Origin: Salinispora pacifica CNR114
Lineage (GTDB): Bacteria; Actinomycetota; Actinomycetes; Mycobacteriales; Micromonosporaceae
NCBI RefSeq assembly: GCF_000514775.1
Contig: NZ_AZWO01000015.1
Coordinates: forward strand, 75,928-139,927
Length of the DNA stretch: 64,000 bases
Reading direction: 5' to 3'
In this document: positions 28,745 to 36,043 of the stretch, one piece after another
Position numbering within the stretch: the stretch's first letter is position 1
How the letters are laid out: the number at the start of each line of letters is the position of its first letter
Made by a program: the position numbers and the translations under genes
The notes under the pieces: model-generated
Told to the model about the DNA's origin: nothing
Databases searched by the model: none
What the model saw: only the letters and a program-made list of their open reading frames with translations

Positions 28745-29557
28745 TCAGGTCGTCGGGGCGGTCCGGGTCCGACGGTGCCGGCCGTACCAGGCGATGCCGA
28801 TCGCCACGCCAACCCCGACGCCGAGCGCGGCGGCGGCGACCGGCACGGCGGGGCGATCCCGCAACCGTCGCCCCAGTGGAATCGGGTGCCGGAACTCCAG
28901 CACCGGCCAGGAGTTCTCCGCGGCGAGCTTGCGGAGCTGGCGGTCCGGGTTGACCGCGGTCGGATGGCCGACGCACTCCAACAACGGCCGGTCCGTGTAC
29001 GAGTCCGAATAGGCGTACGAGCCGCTGAGGTCGTAGCCCCGCGCGAGCGCCAGTTCGCCCACCGCGTCCACCTTGGCCGGGCCGGCCGCGTAGAACTCGA
29101 TCTCCCCGCTGTAGTGGCCGTCCACCACGGCCATCCGGGTGGCGATCACATCGGTCACCCCGAGCAGCGCCCCGATCGGCCGGACCATCTCGTCTCCGGA
29201 GGCCGAGACGAGCACGACGTCCCGGCCGGCCGCCTGGTGCTCCTCGATCAGGGCAGCGGCTTCGGCGTACACGTAGGGGTTGATCAGCTCGTGGAGGGTC
29301 TCCGCGACGAGCTGGCGGACCTGCTCCACCTGCCAGCCCTTGCACAGCTCGGCGAGGTAGTCCCGGGTCCGGGCCATGGTCTGCTCGTCGGAGCCGCCCA
29401 GCCGGAACATCAGCTGCGCGTATGCCGACTTGACAACGTCTCGTCGGGTTATCAGCCCGTCTCGGTAGAACGGCCGACCGAACGCCAGTGCACTTGACTT
29501 GGCGATGACGGTCTTATCCAGATCGAAAAAAGCGGCGCTTCGGCCCACGGCGCGCAA
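28745..29557 (-). CDS. HAD-superfamily IB hydrolase with C-terminal membrane anchor
   Basis: This SerB/CicA-like phosphatase has 270 residues. Motif I is FFDLDKTVI (Asp12, Asp14), motif II is LVSASGDEM, and the motif III/IV region is YAYSDSYTDRPLL. Near the C-terminus PAVPVAAAALGVGVGVAIGIAW forms one membrane helix followed by an Arg-rich tail, so it is probably a tail-anchored enzyme on the cytoplasmic face. HAD-IB genes often border the actinobacterial Tad locus, as here. The substrate is unknown; serine- or lipid-phosphate roles are known for relatives. Confidence 0.85.
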   Translation of the reverse strand: MRAVGRSAAFFDLDKTVIAKSSALAFGRPFYRDGLITRRDVVKSAYAQLMFRLGGSDEQTMARTRDYLAELCKGWQVEQVRQLVAETLHELINPYVYAEAAALIEEHQAAGRDVVLVSASGDEMVRPIGALLGVTDVIATRMAVVDGHYSGEIEFYAAGPAKVDAVGELALARGYDLSGSYAYSDSYTDRPLLECVGHPTAVNPDRQLRKLAAENSWPVLEFRHPIPLGRRLRDRPAVPVAAAALGVGVGVAIGIAWYGRHRRTRTAPTT

Positions 29558-30088
29558 GTCTAGCCCGATGGTCTATCGTCTGCGGGGGCCCGGGTCCGTC
29601 AACCCCTCGGACGGGTGCGATGCGATCGATTCCAGCCCCGTTTTGAGTGACCGCGTTCACACCTCTGGGCAGAATTTCAGCGGGGAGTGGAGGCGGCGCC
29701 ACTCGACGTAACCAGGTTCGCTCAGGCAGACTGTCGACACAACAGGTGTTCATCTTTCGGACAACCGGCAAACTCTCGGCGGTTGCGCCCCCGTGACCGC
29801 TGAGCGGTTCGGCTCGCCCCCCCCGGAGCCGGACCCGACGACCCCCGTCTTCCCCCCGACGGGGGTCGTCCCTTTGTGGGCGTGATGGCGCCTCGCACCG
29901 GACCGCCGGCACAAGCAGCGATCGCGGGGTCGGCCGCCGCTGCGGGCATAGCAGATCAACTATCTCGGTGGAATCTGTCCACAGATGCCGTGCTCATCCA
30001 CAGGTCGGCAGCCGGTGTCGCCCTCGGGTCAGTCGGACGGCGCAGGCTTCCGGATCAGCGAAGCCCGAGCCGACTGCTGGAGGCCGTG
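29558..30088. other. Long divergent leader region before the Tad locus
   Basis: These 531 bases lie between the divergent HAD gene and the CpaE-like gene. The frame of the downstream gene is open from 29876, but codon content there is poor and the convincing start is at 30089. Apart from the hairpin at 29837-29870 I see no coding gene or RNA. Promoters for both directions should be here. Confidence 0.5.
29837..29870 (+). terminator. Terminator-like hairpin in the leader of the Tad operon
   Basis: A perfect 13-bp stem (GACGACCCCCGTC at 29837-29849, complement at 29858-29870) with an 8-base C-rich loop is followed by CCCTTTG. It stands in a divergent promoter region where no gene ends, so attenuation of the Tad transcript is more likely than ordinary termination. 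Confidence 0.5.
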
Positions 30089-31189
30089 ATGCCACCTCGC
30101 CCCGCCGTACCACCTCCGCGCCGCCTGCCCCTTCTCGTGACCTCCGACAACGTGCTCCTCGACGACCTGCTGCGGCTCGCCGCGGCCGGTGGCGTTGAAG
30201 TCGACCTCGCACCGGATCCGGTGGCCGCCCGGTCCCGCTGGTCCCCCGCGCCGTTGGTCCTGGTCGGCAGCGACCAGGCACAGCCATGCCTCCGGGCGCG
30301 GCTGCCGCACCGGCGGCGGTTGGTACTGGTCGGTCACGCCGGGCACCTTGACCCCGGCCGGGATGTGGCAGACCTGATGGGTGCCGAATTCGTTGCCGTC
30401 CTGCCCGCGGCCGAGCCCTGGCTGGTCGACCGGTTCGTCGAGTGCGGCCCGGAACAACCTGACCCGGTAGCGGCCCGGGCCGTCGCCGTCCTCGGCGGAC
30501 GGGGCGGTGCCGGCGCCAGCGTCCTCGCAGGCGGGCTCGCTGTCACGGCGGCCCGCTCCCGCCTGCGGACGCTGCTGGTTGACGCAGACCCGCTCGGGGG
30601 TGGGCTGGATCTGGTGCTCGGCTGGGAACAACTGGGCGGATTGCGCTGGCCCGCGCTTACCGACGCCGACGGCCGGGTGGACGCCGCGTCGCTGGTGCGG
30701 GCCCTGCCCAGCCGGGGCGACCTGGTGGTCCTCTCGTGGGATCGAGGTGATCTACGGTCGTTGCCGACCGTGGCGATGGCGGCGACCCTCGACGCGGCCC
30801 GGCGGGCTCGTGACGTGGTCGTGGTTGACCTGCCCCGGCACCTGGATGACGCGGCGGTAACCGCCCTGCAGTCGGTCGACCGGGCCTTCGTCGTGGTACC
30901 CGCCGAACTCCGCGCCACCGCTGCTGCTGCTCGGGTGGTCAGCGTCGCAGCACCGCACTGCGCCGACCTCTCCCTGATCGTCCGTGGCCCCGCCCCCGGC
31001 CGGCTCAAGGCCACCGAACTCGCGCGGACGCTCGGGTTGCCGTTGGCCGGAACGGTGCGTCTGGAGCCGGCGCTCGGCCGCGGCCTGGAACGGGGTGAAG
31101 CGCCGGCGGCGGACGGGCGGGGCCCACTGGCCGCCCTGTGCCAACGGCTCCTCAACGAACTGACCGGTACGGCGCCGGGTGCGGCATGA
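30089..31189 (+). CDS. CpaE-like / septum-site-determining (Ssd) protein of the Tad locus
   Basis: This is a ParA/MinD-superfamily protein of 366 residues, starting at ATG 30089 behind CTGGAGG. It has an N-terminal receiver-like region (LLVTSDNVLLDDLLRLA) and then a P-loop fold with a degenerate Walker A, GGRGGAGAS, where both signature lysines are replaced. This degeneracy is seen in the CpaE-like 'helicase/secretion neighborhood' family. DADPLGGGLD and VVVDLPRHLDD are the later switch-like motifs. It probably localises the pilus machine at the membrane or septum. Its stop overlaps the tadA start. Confidence 0.85.
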   Translation: MPPRPAVPPPRRLPLLVTSDNVLLDDLLRLAAAGGVEVDLAPDPVAARSRWSPAPLVLVGSDQAQPCLRARLPHRRRLVLVGHAGHLDPGRDVADLMGAEFVAVLPAAEPWLVDRFVECGPEQPDPVAARAVAVLGGRGGAGASVLAGGLAVTAARSRLRTLLVDADPLGGGLDLVLGWEQLGGLRWPALTDADGRVDAASLVRALPSRGDLVVLSWDRGDLRSLPTVAMAATLDAARRARDVVVVDLPRHLDDAAVTALQSVDRAFVVVPAELRATAAAARVVSVAAPHCADLSLIVRGPAPGRLKATELARTLGLPLAGTVRLEPALGRGLERGEAPAADGRGPLAALCQRLLNELTGTAPGAA

Positions 31190-32391
31190 CCACGGCGGAC
31201 GATGGCCTCGCCGCGCGAGTCCGACAGCGAATCGCATCCCTCTCAACCCCGGTCACTCCGGCGGCGATCGTCTCCGCCGTACGCGCCGAGCCGGCCGCCG
31301 CGGTGCTCGGCGACACCACGCTGCTTCGCCTCGCCGACCGGGTGCACGACGACCTGGTGGGCGCCGGCCCGCTGGCCCCGCTGTTGGCCGACCCGAGGGT
31401 CACCGATGTTCTTGTGAACAAGATTCACGTCTGGGTTGACCGGGGGGAGGGCCTGAAAGCGGTCGCGGTGCCGGTGGGCTCGGTGGACGACGTCCGCCGG
31501 CTCGCGCAGCGACTCGCGGCGAGCGCGGGCAGGCGGCTGGACGACGGCTCACCGTACGTGGACGCGCGGCTCGCCGACGGCACCCGGCTACATGCGGTCC
31601 TGCCACCGGTGGCCACCGACGGTCCGTACCTATCCCTGCGGACCTTCCGGCAGCGACCGTTCACGCTCGAAGAACTGGCCGGTCAGGGGGCCGTGCCGCA
31701 GGCAGTCGCCCCGGTGCTGGCCGCAGTGGTGGCGGCCCGGCTCGCGTACCTCGTGATCGGCGGCACCGGTTCCGGCAAGACCACATTGCTCAACACGCTA
31801 CTCGGCCTCGTTCCCGGCACGGAACGGATCGTGCTGGTGGAGGACGCGGCTGAGCTGCATCCGGCACATCCGCACGTCGTCGGGTTGCAGGCGCGCACGG
31901 CGAATGTGGAGGGAGTCGGCGCGGTGGGCCTGACCGACCTGGTCCGGCAGGCGCTGCGGATGCGACCGGACCGCCTCGTCGTCGGCGAGTGCCGGGGCCG
32001 GGAGGTCGTGGACCTGTTGGTGGCGATGAATACCGGTCACGAGGGAGGCGCCGGGACGCTGCATGCCAACGCCCCCGCGGATGTGCCGGCTCGACTCGAG
32101 GCACTCGGTCTCCTCGGTGGATTGCCCCGGCCCGCACTGCACGCCCAGGTTGCGGCGGCACTCCAGGTGGTGCTGCATGTACGCCGCGCGGATCGGGGGC
32201 GGGTGCTGGATTCCATCTGCCTGCTCCTGCCGGATGGCCCTGATCAGCTGGTCAGGGCGGTTCCGGCCTGGGGGCGTGCTGGTGGGCCCGGACCAGCGGC
32301 CCGGGCGCTGGCCGAGCTGCTGGGCGAGCGGAAGGTGGCGGTGCCACCGATCCTGCGGGAGCCCCAGCCGAGTCCGGCAGGTGTGGGATGA
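31186..32391 (+). CDS. tadA: TadA/CpaF secretion ATPase
   Basis: This is the hexameric motor ATPase for Tad pilus assembly: 401 residues from ATG 31186, which overlaps the previous stop (ATGA). An N-terminal domain with ADPRVTDVLVN precedes Walker A GGTGSGKTT (about 192-200), the Asp-box region LVEDAAELHPAHPHVVGL, Walker B RPDRLVVGECRG and the His box NTGHEGGAGTLHANAP. All catalytic motifs are intact. The whole cluster down to 35178 is one tightly overlapping operon. Confidence 0.93.
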   Translation: MTTADDGLAARVRQRIASLSTPVTPAAIVSAVRAEPAAAVLGDTTLLRLADRVHDDLVGAGPLAPLLADPRVTDVLVNKIHVWVDRGEGLKAVAVPVGSVDDVRRLAQRLAASAGRRLDDGSPYVDARLADGTRLHAVLPPVATDGPYLSLRTFRQRPFTLEELAGQGAVPQAVAPVLAAVVAARLAYLVIGGTGSGKTTLLNTLLGLVPGTERIVLVEDAAELHPAHPHVVGLQARTANVEGVGAVGLTDLVRQALRMRPDRLVVGECRGREVVDLLVAMNTGHEGGAGTLHANAPADVPARLEALGLLGGLPRPALHAQVAAALQVVLHVRRADRGRVLDSICLLLPDGPDQLVRAVPAWGRAGGPGPAARALAELLGERKVAVPPILREPQPSPAGVG

Positions 32392-33383
32392 CCCCGGCAC
32401 AACTCCTGCTACCGCTGCTCTTGGTCGCCCTGACGATGGTCGCGGCTTGGTTGTTGACCCGGCTCGCCCGGCAACGGGTCCAGACCAGCAGCGACTCGGG
32501 TGCCGCTGACGACCCACTGGTGACCTGGGTGGCCAGCCTGCGGCACCGCAGCCCGCCGCCCGGACCTGGGCGCGGGGTGGAACGGGATGTGGCGCGGTCA
32601 AAGCCGGCCGTGACGCGGCCCCAGCAGCGCGGGCAGGACCGTTCGGCAGGGCCGCCACCCCGGCGTGACTCGAGGCGTCCGAGCAGGATGACTCACCCGA
32701 TGCCTGGTGCCCGCCAGGGTGGCTCGGTCTCCGGTGCGTGGAGCGCGGGTTCCCCGCCACGTTCGGCCTGGTATCACCCCCTGGCGGCGACACCCCGAAC
32801 CATGCTGCTGCTCTCGGGCGTCCTGGCTGCCGCCGTGGGTGCCCTGCTGGGCGGTCCGGTCGCCGCTGTGGTCACCGGCGCGTACGGCACGCTGGGAGTC
32901 CGGGCGATGCTGCGACGGCGGGCGACCCGGCAGGCCGACGAGCTTCGCCGCCGGCACCTCGACCAGCTCTGTGATCTCGCCGCTGACCTGCGCGCCGGTC
33001 TGCCCGTGGGCCAGTCCACGGCGCTGTCGACGGCCGGAGGTTCGGGCGGCACCCTGATCCGGGCGGCTGTCCGGCTCGCTGATCGTACCGGTGCGCCCCT
33101 CGCCGACCTGCTGGATCGGATCGACGTGGACGCCCGCGCCGCTGACCGGGGCCGGGCCACGGCAGCAGCGCAGGCGGCCGGGGCGCGGGCGACCGCCTGG
33201 CTGCTCGCGGCGCTTCCGATCGGTGGCATCGGCCTGGGGTACGGCATCGGTGTTGACCCGGTCGCGGTGCTACTCCACTCGGCGGTCGGCGGTAGCTGCG
33301 CGGTCCTCGCTGTCATGCTCCAGGTCGCCGGGTTGTTCTGGACGGAGCGGCTCACCACGGTCCGCGACGGGGAGATCGGATGA
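32388..33383 (+). CDS. TadB-like inner-membrane platform protein (T2SS F domain)
   Basis: This 331-residue protein has a single N-terminal helix (LLLPLLLVALTMVAAWLL), a polar Arg/Pro-rich segment to about residue 130, two further hydrophobic stretches around 140-175, a soluble F domain (HLDQLCDLAADLRAGLPVGQ), and a C-terminal pair of helices. This is the layout of TadB. It acts with TadC as the membrane platform on which TadA drives pilin insertion. ATG 32388 overlaps the tadA stop. Confidence 0.82.
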   Translation: MTPAQLLLPLLLVALTMVAAWLLTRLARQRVQTSSDSGAADDPLVTWVASLRHRSPPPGPGRGVERDVARSKPAVTRPQQRGQDRSAGPPPRRDSRRPSRMTHPMPGARQGGSVSGAWSAGSPPRSAWYHPLAATPRTMLLLSGVLAAAVGALLGGPVAAVVTGAYGTLGVRAMLRRRATRQADELRRRHLDQLCDLAADLRAGLPVGQSTALSTAGGSGGTLIRAAVRLADRTGAPLADLLDRIDVDARAADRGRATAAAQAAGARATAWLLAALPIGGIGLGYGIGVDPVAVLLHSAVGGSCAVLAVMLQVAGLFWTERLTTVRDGEIG

Positions 33384-34141
33384 CCCCGCCGGTGCTGGCT
33401 GCCGAGCGGTGGGCCGCGCCAGCCCTGCTGGGCAGACTCGGATGGAGAGGGCGTCGTCCGGTCCGTCGGTTGCGCGACCTCGACCGGATCCCGCCCGGCC
33501 CGCCGCTGATCAGACCGGCGGACGCGACCCTGGGGGAGTCCCGCCACCGGCGACGCGCGATTCGGCTCGTCGCAGTGCTCGCGGCTGTGGCGCTCGCGGT
33601 GCTGGCCGGTGGAGTGCCGGGCCTGCTCGGGGCCCCGCCCGTCGCGGTGCTGCTCGACCGCCTGCTTCGTCGGGTCGAGTCGCCGGCGGTCCGGGAGCGG
33701 CGCCGACGGGAGCAGGCGGCCCTGCCGCTCGCCGCTGACCTGCTCGCGTCGGCGATGCGCGCCGGCGCCCCGGTCGACCGTTCGGTACTGGCGGTGGCGG
33801 AGGCGCTCGACGGGCCCCTCGCCGAGCGCCTCGCCCGGGTCGGGCGCCTTCTTCGCCTCGGAGCGGAGCCCGTGGAGGCCTGGTCATCGCTTGCGGCGGT
33901 GCCCGGCGCCGAGCGTCTGGTCGGTGCCGCGCTCCGCTCGGCGACCAGCGGGGCTTCCTTGGCGGGCGCGTTGACCCGTCTCGCCGAGGATCTGCGAGCC
34001 GACCGGGCTGCGGCGGCCGAGGCGACAGCCCGCCGGTCCGGGGTGCTGATTGTGCTGCCGTTGGGGCTCTGCTTCCTACCGGCCTTCATACTCGCCGGCC
34101 TGGTGCCGGTGATCGTCGCCGTTCTCGGTGACGTGCTCTGA
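33380..34141 (+). CDS. TadC-like inner-membrane platform protein (T2SS F domain)
   Basis: This 253-residue companion of the TadB-like protein has hydrophobic segments around residues 55-85 and 225-250, with an F domain between them (LPLAADLLASAMRAGAPVDRS). It starts with an ATGA overlap. TadB and TadC homologues together form the assembly platform of Flp pili. Confidence 0.8.
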   Translation: MTPPVLAAERWAAPALLGRLGWRGRRPVRRLRDLDRIPPGPPLIRPADATLGESRHRRRAIRLVAVLAAVALAVLAGGVPGLLGAPPVAVLLDRLLRRVESPAVRERRRREQAALPLAADLLASAMRAGAPVDRSVLAVAEALDGPLAERLARVGRLLRLGAEPVEAWSSLAAVPGAERLVGAALRSATSGASLAGALTRLAEDLRADRAAAAEATARRSGVLIVLPLGLCFLPAFILAGLVPVIVAVLGDVL

Positions 34142-34166
34142 CCAATCTCGGGAAAGGACCACGGAC

Positions 34167-34334
34167 ATGCGCAGAACCATCGCCCGACTTCGAGGCGACG
34201 CCGGGATGAACACCGCCGAGTACGCCGTCGGCACGCTCGCCGCAGTCGCCTTCGCCGGGCTCCTACTCAAGGTGCTTACCTCTGACAGTGTGCAGACCGC
34301 GTTGACCGCCGTCATTGACCGGGCACTTCAGTGA
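34167..34334 (+). CDS. Flp-type pilin (DUF4244-like)
   Basis: This tiny 55-residue prepilin starts at ATG 34167 behind GGGAAAGGA. The Flp prepilin cleavage pattern G/xxxxEY is exact: Gly13 then MNTAEY (Glu18, Tyr19). One hydrophobic helix follows (AVGTLAAVAFAGLLLKVL). Cleavage would leave a 42-residue pilin. The frame is open from 34128, but the extra residues are not part of a leader. It is probably the major subunit built by the adjacent Tad machine. Confidence 0.85.
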   Translation: MRRTIARLRGDAGMNTAEYAVGTLAAVAFAGLLLKVLTSDSVQTALTAVIDRALQ

Positions 34335-34735
34335 GGCGGTGCCGGTGGGCCGGCCGAGACCGGGGATCCTTCACCGCTGAACTGGCGGCCGGCCTGCCGG
34401 CATTGCTCCTGCTCCTGTTCGTTGGGCTGACGGCGGTTGACGCGGTGGGCACCAAGGGCACCGCTTTGCATGCGGCACGGGAGGCGGCGGTCGCGGTATC
34501 CCGGGGCGCAGATGGGTGGGCCGTGGTCCGCGCGCTCGCCCCACCCGGAGCCAGGGTGTCGATCGACAAAGACGGGCAGCGGGTACGCGTCACTGTTCGC
34601 GCCCCGGTCCGGGGCCTCGGGACGCGGATTCCCCGACTGACGGTCACGGCGACGACCGTGGCCGCGGTCGAACCCGGCCCTGAACCGTTCCCGCCGGTCG
34701 AAGCTGTCGTCGGTGGATCCGGAGTAGGAGGGTGA
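34331..34735 (+). CDS. TadE-like pseudopilin
   Basis: This is a TadE-family minor pseudopilin of 134 residues. A short basic leader ends at Gly12, followed by SFTAE (Glu17) and a long hydrophobic helix (LPALLLLLFVGLTAV), matching a prepilin cleavage site. The remainder is a small beta-rich domain. Its GTG start overlaps the pilin stop by 4 bp. Confidence 0.82.
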   Translation: MRRCRWAGRDRGSFTAELAAGLPALLLLLFVGLTAVDAVGTKGTALHAAREAAVAVSRGADGWAVVRALAPPGARVSIDKDGQRVRVTVRAPVRGLGTRIPRLTVTATTVAAVEPGPEPFPPVEAVVGGSGVGG

Positions 34736-35178
34736 CCGGCGCTGGCAGCGGGGGTCGTCGCCCCGCCGGTCGGGACAGGAGGGCTTGGTCGGGGCAGCGG
34801 GCGACCGGCGAGAAATGGAGGCGGCTGTGCGCTGGTGGCGATCGGGGCGGTGCCACGGTCCTGCTGCTCGCGGTTGGCGTCGCATTCGTCATCTTCGGGG
34901 TGGCGGGCATGGCGGTTGGGGTGGCTCGGGTGGCCCGACAGCAGGCAGGTGTCGCGGCGGACCTGGGTGCGCTCGCTGGGGCGGCAGACGCCGTGCTCGG
35001 GGTCACCACCGCGTGTGGGTCGGCCCGGGCGATCGTGACCGCAAATGGCGGCCGGCTCGTCGACTGCCGGCTCGACGGGCTGGACCTGCTGGTCACCGTG
35101 GAGGTGACCGCCACCGTGTTGCCGGGCCTGGTCCGGGCCGCGACGGGGCGGGCCCGAGCCGGCCCGCTACGTGGCTGA
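34732..35178 (+). CDS. TadE/TadG-like protein of the helicase/secretion neighbourhood
   Basis: This 148-residue membrane protein has about 35 basic N-terminal residues, one helix (GATVLLLAVGVAFVIFGVAGMAVGV) and an exported domain with two cysteines (TACGSARA, LVDCRLDG) that could form a disulfide. Unlike its neighbours it lacks the Glu of a prepilin site. Families of this type are known from the Tad cluster beside the DECH helicase, as here. GTGA overlap with the TadE gene; last gene of the operon. Confidence 0.75.
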   Translation: MTGAGSGGRRPAGRDRRAWSGQRATGEKWRRLCAGGDRGGATVLLLAVGVAFVIFGVAGMAVGVARVARQQAGVAADLGALAGAADAVLGVTTACGSARAIVTANGGRLVDCRLDGLDLLVTVEVTATVLPGLVRAATGRARAGPLRG

Positions 35179-35372
35179 GCACACGCGTACCCCCGGCAGG
35201 CCCGCTGGCCGCAGTGGACGTGAACGTGCCCGGGGAGCACCAGGTCGCCGGGGCCGACGTCCCGGTGTCGGTGACCGTCGCCCCTCGCCGGGGGCCGGCC
35301 CGATTGTCCGCCGGTGCGGGTGGCGCCAGCCGCAGGTGAGCGTGGCCGTCGAGGACTGGTCGCGCCAACGGA

Positions 35373-35951
35373 TCAGCGGGACTGGAGTGCGTCCAGTCCG
35401 ATCGCCATGGCGATGACCAGCCGACGATCGAGCTGTGGGTTGTGGATCTGCACGACGTACCGGTCGCGGAGCCCCCACTTCTTCACGACCGAGAAGGCCG
35501 GCTGGCCGTCGGCGCCGAAATCGAAGTGGTAGGGCAGCCAGGACAGCGCATCGACGAAACGGCGGAGCAGAGCGACCGGCAGGGACCGTTCCGCCCCGGT
35601 GAGCTGGGGCAGACCGCCCTGCTCAAGATGCCATGTGGAGCGCAGCAGGGACTGGGCGAAGTCTTTGCGGAACAGACCGATCGGGTTGCCGGCAGGATCG
35701 GTGACGTCGTAGGTGGCGCCCAGGTCGAGGCGCTGCCGTGCCTTGAATCCGAGTAACGGCTGCTGCTGTGTGTCGTCGGTGTAGATGGTCACCTGCTCCT
35801 TGAAGGCGAGCCGTTTCTGCTGGGCGAACGCCAGCAGACCCCCCTCTGAGCCGTCCGGTGCGACGGCGTGCACCTGGTACTGGTTGACGACCATCCGGAT
35901 TCGCTGGCGGATGTGGAACTGCTGGTGAGCCTGAAGGGCATCGGGGTGCAT
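35373..35951 (-). CDS. LURP-one-related (Tubby-like fold) protein
   Basis: This 192-residue soluble protein is built of repeated beta-hairpins (QFHIRQRIRMVVNQYQVH, FKARQRLDLGATYDVTDP, AFSVVKKWGLRDRYVVQI), the pattern of LURP-one/YxjI-type proteins related to phospholipid scramblases. A good ribosome site (AAAGGA) precedes ATG 35951. It has no membrane helix. It lies between the Tad operon (convergent) and the helicase (same strand, 92 bases away). Binding of membrane lipid is a family-based guess. Confidence 0.7.
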   Translation of the reverse strand: MHPDALQAHQQFHIRQRIRMVVNQYQVHAVAPDGSEGGLLAFAQQKRLAFKEQVTIYTDDTQQQPLLGFKARQRLDLGATYDVTDPAGNPIGLFRKDFAQSLLRSTWHLEQGGLPQLTGAERSLPVALLRRFVDALSWLPYHFDFGADGQPAFSVVKKWGLRDRYVVQIHNPQLDRRLVIAMAIGLDALQSR

Positions 35952-36043
35952 GAATTCCTTTCGGTTCAGTCGGGCTGGAGCGGGGCAGGGGTGGTCGGCG
36001 CTCCGCGCGTCGCCGGTGCGCGGAGCGCGGGCCCGTTGACGAG

